Shown piece by piece: positions 10,505 through 22,837 of a stretch of 37,418 nucleotides of DNA. Where the stretch lies: the NCBI RefSeq assembly GCF_000344685.1, contig NW_006920414.1, forward strand, positions 45,820 to 83,237. The letters are read 5' to 3'. Position numbers and translations under genes: made by a program. Source of the stretch: Gloeophyllum trabeum ATCC 11539. Taxonomy: Eukaryota; Basidiomycota; Agaricomycetes; Gloeophyllales; Gloeophyllaceae. A model generated the notes under the pieces. That model made no database searches and was not told where the DNA came from. It worked only from the letters and a program-made list of their open reading frames with translations. Within the stretch, counting starts at the first letter, position 1; every line of letters begins with the position of its first letter.

Positions 10505-11376
10505 CCATGCATAGCAATGGACCTCTACTGACAGGTCTCTCAGGTGGGTTTTGTACCCTTACCTGCTGCCGGTGCGGTACAGGTGGGTGTGGGTCAGTAT
10601 TGTAGTTTACATATTTGTATGATTAAATCTTTGATTGAAAACCCAATATTACAGATCCACATTATTCATCAAGATTCTCTGTATTATCTTTCCTTATAGG
10701 GGACTTAGGACTTGTATCATGCCATACTTGCAATTGCCCATTTCCACAAGTACAGCTATTACTTAGCAAATGCATTCGACTGGCTCAAACACATGAGACG
10801 GTTGCTGCTATGCACACTGTCAGCAGGACTTTGCCACCCAACTAAAACACTAAAAAATCAGGTCCTAATGAAGGGGCACAAATCCTAAGAGAAGTAGCTG
10901 GATTTATCGTTGGTCAAGCTAAGCTCCTCAAAGTTCAGAGAGGTAGGCTCCTGTTGTCAAGCAAAATAGGAAGAGTGAGAGTCAGCTACTAGAGCTGACA
11001 GAGGATGATAAGAGAGCAAGAGTAGATCAGTGAAGGCCTTCAGCAAGTGCTTCACAAATCCAGAAAAAAATAATAGGGCTTCTTCACAGCTGAAGGGGCC
11101 CAAGAGATCAAGTGCTGGTAAATTGGCAAGGATAGATAGCCTGCCCTCTATCTCTACATACTGCTCCTTTTATACTCTAGCAGCCCTCTGATTACATATG
11201 AGTCATACTGCTACTTAAGGACAATATGAAATGGAAAGCAACACAGAACAGTGCTAGTGCGAGAGAAGAGGTGAGTCAAGCCGAATCACCAGGACTTAAG
11301 ATGACTCCACAACCCAAAACTATGAAATTCCTACTCAACCCAAGTCATTCCTTTGTCAGATCCAGTCACTTCTCCT
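10505..11376. other. AT-rich intergenic DNA
   Basis: No gene supported by frame and splice signals. The first 40 bases still resemble the right flank of the copy at 23691. Several short purine-rich stretches lie at 10880-11060. Confidence 0.3.
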
Positions 11377-11667
11377 TTATTGATCAGTGGCCTGATGGCC
11401 TTCTGCCAGCCTCAGCCGACTCCAGGCAAGCGAGGGAGTGGAGTAGTAAATGTCCTCCCCCATCGTTCCAAGCCAGTTATTGAGGAGGTAGTCTTGCATG
11501 GCTTCGTGGTGGTCTGGGTACATTCCAAGCTGTCTTGCGAGTGCGAAGTAGTTGCAGTAGATGTCTCCCCTGTTGTTGAATATTGTCAGCCACCATGTTT
11601 TAAGCATTTTGCATTGGAACAATTTCTTGGCCTGACAATGCCTGTTTGGGCTACGAACACGCATGCC
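11377..11667 (-). pseudogene. Orphan terminal exon of an unknown protein-coding gene
   Basis: Reading leftward, a good intron end (branch-point-like ctaac and acceptor gttcag) precedes an open exon ending in TAA at 11377. Its peptide has strong coding character: KTWWLTIFNNRGDIY, then ARQLGMYPDHHEAM, then GTMGEDIYYSTPSLAWSRL. No upstream exon with a matching donor and coding frame was found in the next 800 bases, so I treat it as a fragment. The frame runs upstream through the acceptor to 11853, but that part is low complexity (a run of C/G at 11785-11798) and is probably intronic. I do not recognise the family. Confidence 0.42.
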
Positions 11668-12599
11668 CTGAACGCAAAGAGTAGCGGCTAAGGTTAGCAG
11701 GATATCAAGGGGCGGACCTCTCTGTCGCTCCGGGGCTCTGTGTGACTCCATGGAGATTTCCGAGGTTCCTGATGCAGGGGACCCCCCCTCCCCCCCGTGA
11801 GACAGTCTCACGGTACATAAAGGGAAGGTATGTTGCATAGCAAGGCTAAGCAAGGGTTAGGGTTACTTTGTCACAGGGGGGTGTCACGTCTACTTCAGTC
11901 ACAATTCATTTGTTTTCTGAAGATCACTACCAGAGGTCATTCTTTCTCACCGCTTTCCTCTGGGATACTTCAGAAAGGTATTTAGGTTACTCAAAAGTAC
12001 CCAATGGTGTTCCAGATACCTACCCGTTAGCCCCCTTACAATAAATCTCAGTTAAGGGCTCCGAGGTCCCCCCTGCATGTGGTCTCGGCATCTCCCGGTG
12101 TCCGCCCCTTGCGGGATAGAGGTGGGAGTTGGGAGTTCAGCATGCTCACCTCATTTCAGAGACCAGGGAAGGCACAACTTGGACTGACTTGAATTGTGGA
12201 AGTCAAAACTTCCCTTCCGTGGCATGTCACCTCAATCGCGTCACAATATGGAAACTACTAGTAACTGACACTTCCAACCAGGCGATTGAACTGCATGCAC
12301 GACTCCTCACGTCGTACCCCCGACGCATAAGGCGTTCACTAAACCATAGTGTCAATAGTGGAACGCGCGGGAGATTCGACGAGTTCGACACCCCAGATGC
12401 ACTCCCGAGGCGCCTTGCCATCGATAAGGGACTACTCCATAGATAGAATGATCACCCTTCTATCCCTCAAATGGACAGCAACCTCGAGTTTCGCACCGAC
12501 AATTACTTTTTGCGACTTCGAGGCCGTGTGCACCTTCCCGCCTTGTGCATCTGCGCACGGCTTATTCTTGTGTTGTCGACTGAACTGGTGCTACAAACC
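11668..12599. other. Intergenic DNA, no supported gene
   Basis: Contains a C-rich tract near 11785 and a pyrimidine-rich stretch near 12065-12110. Short overlapping frames only. Confidence 0.3.
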
Positions 12600-12860
12600 A
12601 GTAATATCATGCACCTGATGCTAGACTGACGCCCCCTTCAAACGCTTTAGGTTTCCACTGGCCACTCTACGAGACTTGGGGTCTCAAGCTCCTTACACCC
12701 AGCAAATATCCCTTCTGCTCCTTCTTGGATAGAAGTCCGCGATCATGAATACAATTCGGCTTCTTCGCTATGTCACGGAACTCCTGATAGACGCTGTCCG
12801 AGTGCAAATCCCTAATAATATCCGACTATCTTCGTCTAAATATGTATGACACATAGCGGT
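12600..12860. repeat. Duplicated flank segment, copy 1 (upstream of receptor gene A)
   Basis: This segment is similar to 22040-22260, for example TTCGCTATGTCACGGAACTC here and TTCGCTATCTCACGGACCTC there, in the same order and orientation. The minus strand of both gives a related short peptide: YQEFRDIAKKPN here, YQEVREIAKVPN there. This suggests an ancient coding remnant. Because 22040 lies upstream of relic E, as this copy lies upstream of gene A, it marks a segmental duplication of gene plus flank. Confidence 0.6.
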
Positions 12861-13563
12861 TCCGTTCCCAAGTGAGTACTGCCAGTGTCCTCTTTGATAA
12901 GCTTCAGATGCTAATTGACAAGCTTGCACCGATAATTAGGGTATCCTCACGAGTTCTCCGCGACCCTTAGCGTGTAAGCACAGCAATTTAACATATGCTG
13001 TCCGGAGACGCTGGGTACGGTGGCTGTTAGCCTGTGTTAGCTATGCGTTGGTGCCCTCGAACATCTGCCACTGATACGCCTCTCGCGAGTTGCCGTACTC
13101 CCCTCGGTGCTTGTCTGTCACCGTTGTTCTTGCTCCCACCTGGGGGCACAAGAGACTCAAGCCTTGACAGGTCATGCCGTGCAGATACAACGTACAGCGC
13201 CCACGATAATACAGCTTTCGTTGGTCGACACCAGTAGCGCAACGTTCTGGAGAGCTGTGGATCCCGGGCGACGCTATAGAATTCATCTCGACGCTACGGA
13301 CGACTCTCACTTCCTCGACATCCGCCCTCAAGTGACTCCTTATTGTCCCTACACTTCGAGCGTTCTGGACTGATCATGATCGCTGTCGACACTCTTTATA
13401 GATCCAGTCCAGATCTATTAGTGGATTCGCGGTACAGCATCTTAGCATGATATCCGTCGGTCACCCTGGCTATGTATACCCACAGCAAGTGTCGATTGTC
13501 CCCTATATGACCGCCTTCCGGGCTCTTCGAGGAGGATATCCCAATTTGCCTTTTTTTTTCAAC

Positions 13564-15019
13564 ATGCACCCGACATTTGCTTGGGGAGCATTGAATCAGA
13601 CTATCGCCCTGTGGACGGGCGTGATTCCCGCAATTCTCTCGCTTACGGGGGCTGTGGTCGTTCTCGCTACTGCTGTCGCGATATGGCTTAATCCCGCGAC
13701 CAGGTCCAATTTGAGGAGACAGAGTCTACAGATGTTACTCTGCGTACAAGCAATGAGCCTTATATACAGCTCGGCTTACTTGTGAGTAACTTCTGTGTGA
13801 GCGACTCGCTAGTACTAAAACACCTTCGAGGGTCCAAACGTTCATCACCGGCCCGACGAAGTGGTGCGACGTCGTAACCATATTTACTCTTTTCGCTAGT
13901 AAGTCCCTAGCTCTGCACTGCAGCGCTTCCGCTCACGCAACCCGAAGGCAATTTCATTGAATTTGTGGTCATGCTTATCCCCGTTAATCTGCAACTGGTG
14001 CTTGTGCATCAAGTAAATACGGATGGCTTCCTACGGTATTACCTCCTAGCACCTTTGGGGGCGGCAATAATTACTGCGCTTCCAGGAGGTACGACCGTTT
14101 GCCTCACGCCCATCCCCATTTCTAATTGTCATTTTATTGAATGCAGCTGTTCAATCCGTCTGGGGTTGGGATCCCGAAACACGCATGTGTTGGATATATA
14201 TCACCGAGCCGCACGTGCGCATCTCCTGGCTGGTAGGCGCCTGGTACACATGGCTCCTAATCTCGATGGTGGTTTCTACGGCGTCGGCAACGATCGTGCT
14301 CCTCTATCTAGTTTTCCACACCCGCAGCCGGAATCGTGAACTAGCCATTGGCGAAGGAAATAGCGGCATAACGAGCAATAACGGGGTGAATGTTAAACGA
14401 GTGGCAAGCAGGATAATGCTCTACCCACTTGTCCTCAGTAAGTAGCGCCGTAGATCGGCGAACTCAGCTAACGCATGACTTGCGCAGTTACCGCGAACTG
14501 TGTCTCTGCCATCGGCAACTTTACTATAATACGCGCGGGAGGAATCAAATCGGAAGGGACGTATGTGCTCTGTGTGATATCAGGTATCATGTACGGCCTG
14601 GTCCCCGGTGCGTATGCCCTCATCGCCCTGTTTGTCGAGTGCGTCTACCACTCTTCTTGGTCCCGGTCATCTCTCTGATATTTTTCTTACTCTCACCCAC
14701 CAGTCCCTGCTTCTCTCGAGCACTGCGCGTCCTCTTAGCCCGGCGGACACCCGTGGAGAAGACGTCCACGGAAGGCAAGCCTCGCATACAGATTGAGATT
14801 ACCACGCAGGTGGTCAGCAATATTATGGATGCTGTTCACCGGAAAGAGACGCGCTTGGAGGGTCGGCAGTCGACGGAGAAAGCGAAAGAAGAGCGTCGCG
14901 AGGAGCATCGAGTTGTTCAGATTGTGCCCATGGAACACATGGCCGAAAGACTGTCTAATGAGAGTGAAGGCTCGGAGACCCAGGATATGTACGCGGTGTT
15001 GGAGCTTGCTCGACTGTAG
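13564..15019 (+). CDS. Seven-transmembrane GPCR-like receptor, paralogue A
   Basis: Six exons (13564-13781, 13831-13898, 13948-14088, 14147-14437, 14488-14638, 14704-15019) join in frame to 394 aa. The start is ATG 13564, matching MHPTFAWG of paralogue B. An upstream in-frame ATG at 13447 would add a non-hydrophobic extension not shared by the others. Seven hydrophobic segments are seen. TM1 starts ALWTGVIPAIL; TM2 covers LLCVQAMSLIYSSAYL. TM3 includes FVVMLIPVNLQLVLV and TM4 YYLLAPLGAAIITALP. An extracellular loop has W-G-W-D-P-E-T-x2-C-W. TM5 follows, then a long basic loop, TM6 with LYPLVLS, and TM7 with GLVPGAYALIALF. The tail is about 105 polar residues. Topology and the TM6 YP motif recall fungal cAMP-receptor-like/Git3-type GPCRs, but the match is by layout only. 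Ligand and partners are unknown. Confidence 0.8.
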
Positions 15020-15928
15020 CTCTATATTGACTGTATTGGACTGACTACTCGTGGCCTGGAATGGGCTTATATACTTATGTAGGTGAAGGCGAAGACTGCG
15101 GACATTCGGCGGTTGATCAAGCCGATAAGGTGAAAAATCTGTTGGATGGGGACCCCGTATAACTTCAAAATCGCATTATATGCCAGTGCGTGGACACCCT
15201 AGCACGAGTCAATTGGACCATGAAGGTTGAGTTCGTACGTGCGTACAAGGATCCGGTCCGTATGATGGCGGCACAGGATCATTACCACATAAAGTTATTA
15301 AATTGAATAAGTTCCAAAAATGGACGTCGGCTCTGGACGGAGGCCGGTATTTTTCTGCGACAGAGATGCGGGATAATAAGGAAACAGTCGAGAAATAACT
15401 TGATGCATGACAGAGCCAAGTTTCGTGTCTTACCTAGCGAGTGGCCTGCCCCCCTCACGATCCGACAACTCATTTGGTCTCCTTGCTTCCAGAATCGTCG
15501 CATTGGAAATCACGGACACCGGCGAATCCCCTCGGCCTCCCTTCCGGTGAAATGTGCGTGGCCAGACGTTGCAGATAAAGAAGACGTGAAGACATTGTCC
15601 ACAATACCAAGTTGTTGAATCTCGACTTATGTCCTCCCCCACTCTCCAACCAACCATTGCACTTGCAAAGCCAGGACTGGTCGCGCCGGTTCCGTAGTGC
15701 TTCCACTCCTCCTGCGACTTCTCACTCTCTCCCTTGCAACAAGTTCGTGGATTAGGTCTGTCAACTGAGTGTGGTTACAGACGATCAGAGCTATCGCAGA
15801 GATACACCGCACTTGGTTCTCAGGGTTCGCCACATGAAGACCGGTTGTTGCGACATTGCGTAAAATACACTTGCTACACAAACCATACTACGGCCGACAG
15901 ACTCAATATATGTCTCAAGCAATCCTCA
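15020..15928. other. Intergenic DNA between convergent gene A and the NLR gene
   Basis: The 3' ends of two convergent genes meet here. No other gene or repeat was recognised. Confidence 0.35.
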
Positions 15929-18900
15929 TCAATGCACCAGCATCAACCCTCCCGACGCGATGTTCCACACCCGTACGCTCTGGTCTTCCGACCCCGAGAC
16001 CACCTTCTTTCCATCACGGGCGAAGGCCACGCACAGGACGGCCTCTTTATGCCCTTGTACCCTGCCCACTACCAGCTCGTCGTTGGTGTCCCAGACGCAG
16101 ACGCTCCCATCTGCGTATCCGGCTACGAGCTGGCCGCCGTCCCATGAGAAGGCTACGGTGGTGCACCCCCCGAACGCCCTCGCCCGGCGCGCGAACTCTT
16201 CTAATGTGGTCCGTTTCCCTGAATAAATATCTGCTGTTGCGAACATCTGCAACTCGCCCGACGATGACATCGCCTGCAGACCGCTGGGCGAGACAGCCAT
16301 CGTGACCGAGCGCACGTTCCGCGAGGTGAAGGCTGGAGGAAGGGGGAAGTTTGGAATCCGTTTGCGCTCCGAGGGGCGCAGCTTTGCCGTGCCGACCAAT
16401 GTGCGCCGTCTGGTATCCCAGATGTATACAACCTCGTCGCTCGAACCAGAGACTACGTTTACGCCCCCTTCTGTGAAGGCAAGAGATAGTATCGCTTTAC
16501 CATGGCCGACCAAGGGACCTGATATGAGCTCGCCGTTAGTCATGTTGGTCACGTATATCACGTTATCCTGCCCGCCGGAGGCCAGCTGGGAGCCATCGGG
16601 GGAGATTGCGAGCGACAGGACGGCGGCCGAGTGCTTCGTGAATGTCAGAAACAGTTTCCCGGTCACCGCGCTCCAGATTCTGACGTTGGTGTCTTCTGAG
16701 CCTGAAGCGAGCCACTTTCCGTCTCTCGAGAAAGCTAGCGCCCTGATCGCGCCAGTGTGCTCAGTCATTGGATTATAGAACAGAAAGCCCGTATGCGCGT
16801 CCCAAACGTGGATGGCTCCCTCGGCGGACGCGGACGCCACGCGGCTGCCGTCGGACGAGAACGCGACGCATGTGACAGAGCCAGTGTGGCGGCAGGCCCT
16901 GGATTGGTCTCCTTCTTGCATCACCTCGTCCATCCCCATTCTTGCTCGAATGTACGCGATGTCTCGATTCGTCTGTGCCATTTCTAGGGACCGGGTGTAT
17001 ATCAGGCCTGGTTCGCTCTTGATGCTGCTGTCTTGTGTGAGAGCCTCGGCCGCACTGAGGGCGATTCTGAGGAGGTGATTGGTGGGGTGGTCCAGCTGAT
17101 AAGAAATGAATACGGACTTTGGGAATACAACGTCTGAGAGGGACTCACGGCAACCGAGGCAAGAAGTTTGTCTAGCGATTTGATTGCGATGTATGCCTTC
17201 CCGAGGAGCAATGTGATGTGAAGCCAAGTGAGAACATACTTTTGGAAAAATTTATGGACTTTGCGCTGGATTTCCTCGTCGCGAACCCCTGCTTGTGAGG
17301 CATGATCCATCCAGTAGAGACATGCATAAGAGAGCGCCGAGGAGTCATCGACATCCGTATCCGGCAACGTACTCGATGGCCGCAGCTTCCGCATACGCTC
17401 CTTCAAATAAGTCAAGCAGTGCATTGCCAGGATCTTATGATACTTTTGTCCATCGATCCACCACCAACTCTGCGACCATTGTTTATCAAGCAAAAAGTTG
17501 TATAGGGACTCGTGGATGAAGAGAATTGGCTCTAGGCTGTCTTTGGAGCGGAATATGCACTGCAGCCTCCGTAGCAAGTCGTGAGTCTTCGGAGGGTCAC
17601 GGAATAATAGTTCATCAATCGCTAGCCCTGTCAGACCCGGGGGCGAGCGTGCAATTGCCACAGCTCCTAATATCGTGGACAAGTCCTCTTTCATATCATC
17701 CTCACTGATTCCTTGCCCTTCCTGCCCACCAGGACAGACAGTCTCCTTCAGGGCACGTTCATATATCGGATCCAGCTCGCGGAGTACATCACCGCAGCTA
17801 TCGTCCAAAATCTTCTTGTAACGTTCACGGGGGGATACGGCAAAATAGCGCCATGCCAGGAATGCCCACAGGAAGACGCCATCGGCGCGTTTGGTAAGTG
17901 CCTCTGAGATACGCTTGTTGTGGCAGAATGACACCACACTTGGCTCCTTGATTTTTTGCACCTTGCACTCGAAATAGGTCCGGACATCTGCTATGTTTTC
18001 TTCCGACTGGACGTCTAAGAAGAGATCCTTAACACGAGGGGAGTTGGCGGAGTCAAATGCGTAGGTGATGTCCGCTGCTCGACGGCTCACGACCATTAAT
18101 CGAACAAATCCTAACCCTGGTCCGAGACCCTGGGAGAGAATATTAAGCAGTTCGGAACGAGTATCTCCGAAAGCACATTCGTCCAAAGCATCGATCACAA
18201 TGAGGACAGGCCCTTCCTTCCCCAGCTCCTGTACTTTGCGCAGAGGTGCCTTGACAAGGATTTCGTATTGATCATGAACGCTGGACATGCGATAGTTCGG
18301 ATTGGATTCGACTGCATGAATGATGGCGGTGCCCACTCGAGAGTCGAATAAGCCAAGTTCGATGGTGAGCGTATTGATGAACCATGTGGTGTCTTTCTTA
18401 ATCGGGTGGATATTATCCCCGTATGCGAAGCTAACACTGGCCCCTAGGCGACCGCAAGAACGGACGGCTGAAGCGATTGTAGACACCAGCGCGGTCTTTC
18501 CAGAACCTAGAGGTCCTGTAAGCCATAGAACCTCGTCCTTGTCACTGTTGAACCATTTCAAAACATCATCGATGGCGTTCTGGCGTGTCCCAGGAAGACA
18601 AGGTGAATTCAGTGTCGGCTGATCTCGAGGACCAAAGAAAACCTGCAATTTTGGAAATAACCCTAAGCAATGGCGTATTGTGAGCAAAGATCAGCTTATA
18701 TACTAGGAGAATGATTACCCTGCGACTCGAGGCTTGAATAAGCCTTCAATATATAAACGACCACCATCCTCTCTAAACGGCTTTCCAACGTCTCCCTGAG
18801 ATCCAGGAACACACGGGTGAAATGATGTACTCGTTCATCCACCTCCGTATCGGTAAGCCTGGCTACACACCCGGAGCATTCAATACCGAAGGTGGTCAAT

Positions 18901-20096
18901 AGCGATGAAAGGACCAACCGAAGAAACTTCCCGATATATATCCGTGGATAAAAATAGTGCATTCCGTCGTCTGCTTCACCATATCTGTAAGTATCCTGTC
19001 ATACGACTTGACTATCTCATTGTGCCCAGGTGCTCGTGGAATCTCGGGGAGTATATCATCCAGATTGAGTGATTTGTAGGTTTTGATCATTTCATTGTAC
19101 AAGGTCTTTACTTTCTTTGTCTTCTCCTTCTCTATCAGGAGAATCTGTCGAACAAAGTGAGACAAGGACCTGGGTAGACACACGATCTACAGCTTACATT
19201 GTAAGCAGCAGTAAGCAGGGACCATGCCGCGGAAGCGATAGGATGAATCTACGAAACAGCGAAGTCTGAGGATACCAGTATGGCATTTGTTACGGTGCTC
19301 ACCTTTGCAATATCGGTAAGAATTTGGTGAATGGGAGCGATATTCTCCAGAATGACCTCTCCAGCCGAGGAGAAGCCCTCAACCGTGGCGCACAAGGCAC
19401 TCGGATCAGGCACTGAGCTCTTTCTCAAAACACCTTCCGCGTCAGCATCAGGTCCGGGGTTCCTAGCGGTAGACTCCAGGTCAGCTGAAGGGCGTGAGCT
19501 TCTAGACGATGTGCCCGTATTTCTCCCGGAGTCCGTGCTATCTGAAGTAGCTGATGGAGCTAAGTTGTAGTAGAGAATCAAGTTTGCAGGCTTATTGAAG
19601 GATCCCGTGTCCATGATACGTTCGAGCGCTACCACGGTGTCTTAGCCCGAACAGTAGTCAGGAGAAGATAGCGGAGGGAAGACGTACAGGACTTATCGGG
19701 GTCAAGTTGGTCAACGGGGATCTCAGTCTGACAGACGCGCTCGTCCGGGCGGTACTTGTGATGGCGCAAGATGGATAAGGTCAAGCACGCAGATGGTTGT
19801 ACGTCTCTTCTACACGAACATTAATGCAACGAAATCCATTATTTTGCGGACTCACAACTGCATTTCTGGCTTCCAAAGAGCATGTGGACCGTCAGTTTCG
19901 GACAATGGAGTCAGCTGGGTCGACTGTGATTGTCGGGAGGCCAGCTTCAGCTGTACACGCGCTGGACGAGGTCTGTGGTCACGCCCATAAGGTAGATCGT
20001 GAACTTGAATTTCTACGGCAACATCATTACAGATATCTGACGAAGAGAGAGGAAGCAGTTACCTGTAATAATGAGAGTACGTGAGCCTCGATTCAT
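15929..20096 (-). CDS. NLR-type protein: C2-like, helical linker, NACHT, seven WD40 repeats (one-base frameshift)
   Basis: Eight exons in minus order: 20063-20096, 19856-20036, 19688-19806, 19303-19640, 19198-19248, 18719-19144, 17149-18662, 15929-17095; about 1276 aa if the shift is allowed for. Residues 1-140 show a C2-like strand pattern (VAVEIQVHDL, ..LTLSILRHHKYRPDE.., TEIPVDQL). A Ser-rich linker follows, then the NLR-type block SAAWSLLTAAYN and the helical segment KQTTECTIFI. NACHT has CLPGTR, Walker A GPLGSGKTA (~433-441) and Walker B VLIVIDALDEC. WD40 blades run from ~957 to the end, seven in all, blade 5 weak. Fungal NLRs are cytosolic sensors that oligomerise on ligand binding, often in allorecognition or defence. 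In exon 6 near 18930, an ATATATAT run shifts the frame by one base: either a sequence error or an inactivating change. Confidence 0.82.
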
Positions 20097-22039
20097 ATTG
20101 CGGCGCAATGGTTGGGCCTGTCCTATTCTGGGTCGAAAGGGAAGGGGCGCTCGCGGTGGACGAAGAGGAGCAAACTCACAGCGCTCCGAGCTTTATGCTA
20201 CGTTCGGCAGAGTCGACCATATGTGCGGCCCGTTGGGCACTAAAAAGAAGAAGTCAAGAGGTACGTTCGGTCCAGTGATGCTGCGGAGCTACCGGCACAG
20301 CTCCATAGTTGACATGATCATCCGGCATATAGCGAATACTATAGGCAGTCCAGCTGAGAAGGTCTAGAAACCCTCAAGCTATGTGGTGATTGAATTCAAG
20401 AGCGTCTATCACGACGTCAGGGAAGACGGCACTCAATTGGAAAGGACACCAATATATCAGTTACAAGGTTAGTACGGTGCTCTAAACCAATATCAATCAG
20501 ACTCTCACAGAGATAAGAAATGAAGGGTACTGCTGATTGACGGAGTTAGTATATGACGTCGGACGTGGAATCATTCCCCCCCCCCTGTCTGCTGTTGACT
20601 CGAACGAAACAGTCGTTGTATTGCCCGGATGCTGCGCTGGTCACTTACCTTTGACTTACACCATCGAAACTCAGGGAAACCGTACCGAAAGAGTCGAATA
20701 ACCCAAGTTGCACGGCAGAGCGCGCTTCAAGGGTCGCATGACTTCGGGCCCTCGCGGTGCTTGCCACTTCTTCTCCATCTCTGAAACTCCAAACATTTGT
20801 GTATAGGTCCAGTCGAATGTTCATATGCAATGCCACGGGCTAAATCCAGATTGATCTGCGCCCTATTAGTACTCACGTGGTCTACTGAGCAATAGTCGGC
20901 AACTTCAACGTACCGTGATGTTGCTTATTTATCGCTGAACAAAATCAATGATTATCGGAGAGAGCCGCTCTACCTTCCGCAACGGCGTGCTGCGGCTGTC
21001 GCTAGCTCCGTGTAGTCAGCGAACGCGCAGACTTGTGGGCTTTTTACCCCGAGAACACACCTCATTCTGGCATGATTCAAAGCTTCAAGAAGTCCTTGGA
21101 TGCCTCGGTTCTCAGAACATTGAGTTCCAGGATCGCGTTATTTGATCGAAAGCGACAGAATAGTACCGTTGCCCATGGACAACCCGAGTACGAAGTGAAT
21201 GGGCAGCAGATCACTTGTCTTAGTTGCTTGCCATGGGTCGACGTTGATTGACTGTCGGAAAATGCGATGACTCAAACAGCTGAATTGAAGCGGGATGACA
21301 TGTGCATGGCCCTTCCCGCATTCGGGCACCGGCAGTTACTAAGTTAAGGTGCGTCAGAAAGACACAGGTAAAAGTGTAACAGGTGCAGTTGTGAGGCTCC
21401 TGACCGTTTGAAATCTAGGAATTGTGCTCGCGACAAGGTGCGTGAAGGAGGGGGATGACGAAATTTAAACGGTTGGGGCTTGAATTCGAACTACCTTACA
21501 GTCGGCATACAGAGTACGAGAGTAATAATGGCCAGTGTCATCCTGTGCCGCATCTATCGACTGCTACGGGACGGACTATGTATTGACCACGACCGTTTGA
21601 CTCAAGGCACGTGAAATAATAGTTTCTGATACTTACTGACTCGGAGAAGACCAAGCTGGGACGCGTCCAGTCCATTTGGCTATATTGTGCATCTGGCGGT
21701 GCGGCCCTGCCAGTGTTCCCGACTGCAAGGAGTGTGCAAAGACGCTCGACACCTCCGACGGGCCTCATCTGATCTCTGACCTTGAATTGGGCGAGCCCAC
21801 TCAGCCCAGGGACCAGTTTTCCGCTGTGCTCTTTGGTTAAAGGGCATATAGCGACTATGCTCAGGGCGGCGGTGCCGCATCTCTCGCAGCACGATGAATT
21901 CAACATCCAATTGTCTGCTAACCTCTATGTCCTCTGTCTGGACGCCGCGGTGAGCGCGTTAAGTTGTCTGCGATAACTCCAACTTACCTTCTGTTCAGTT
22001 AGCTGGGAAAGTAAGTAGCTTGTTTATAGAAAATCCCCT
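20097..22039. other. Intergenic region upstream of the NLR gene, weak coding hints
   Basis: No complete gene could be built. Several minus-strand stretches look coding and end at donor-like sites: around 20650-20830 (GTVSLSFDG), 21140-21330 (GTILSLSIK) and 21640-21880 (DWTRPSLVFSES). The shared GT[VI]xLS ending resembles the last strand of a C2-type domain. They could be decayed N-terminal exons of other NLR genes. That is a guess. A C-run lies at 20577-20585. Confidence 0.3.
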
Positions 22040-22260
22040 ACGTAGTGCCCCTCTGACGTTCCTCTAGTCCTTCTAGCCCACATGGCGCTGCGGCCGTGTG
22101 GCCTTGAGGTCCGTATTGAGGATACGTCAGGCAATCAGCCTTCCGCATCCTCCGTATCCAGATCCGCTGTTATCATGTCATTCGGAACCTTCGCTATCTC
22201 ACGGACCTCTTGATAAATGTTCTTTCACGCACGCCTAATGTAAACACTCATTTCCACGGG
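22040..22260. repeat. Duplicated flank segment, copy 2 (upstream of relic E)
   Basis: Partner of 12600-12860, in the same orientation relative to the receptor copy downstream. The minus strand reads NIYQEVREIAKVPND and ends at a stop 16 codons further on. Divergence is high, so the duplication is not recent. Confidence 0.55.
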
Positions 22261-22837
22261 TTGGTTCCATTATGATGTCGGGTAAGCCTTGTTTTCCATG
22301 AACCACTCTTATACTCTTGCTGACACAGCACGACCAATTTGGGCAAGCTACATGATTGTTCGAGCAGCATATCACGTCAGCACTGTACTGTTGTGAGTCA
22401 TGAAAGCATCTCGCAAACATTAGCATGGCGTCAATTACGATTGTACTTCCATGCCTGCCTCCCCTCGTGTCATCGACAGGCGGTGCTGATATGCTCACCC
22501 TATCTCACAGATCATGAGTATTAACCAAACATCCTTGTAACGGGCACGACGGTTGCGAGGACCGCGCCCGAACACCTAGGACCAGAACGCGCGGCGAACG
22601 AGGCGCAGACGGACGAGGTGTCGATTACTGGCATTGGCAAGACAAAGCCTACAAACTACAGCGACGCGACTATCTAGACTACGTTACATAAGCATGGAAT
22701 GGACTTGACCATTACAATCCTTTTGCACGAGCACAGGAGCCCCGTAGAACGCGATTGCTGAGAGCTGAATGCAATGGCTTATCATGAAAGCAACGAGATA
22801 GCTTGGGGAGCTGGAATTTATTTCGCGCTGCTGTACC

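Noticed and set aside
13564..15019. Reading the 7TM genes as STE3 pheromone receptors of a mating-type locus
   Set aside because: STE3 motifs are not seen, no homeodomain or pheromone-precursor gene with a CaaX end is nearby, and the loop/TM6 layout fits a different GPCR-like group better.
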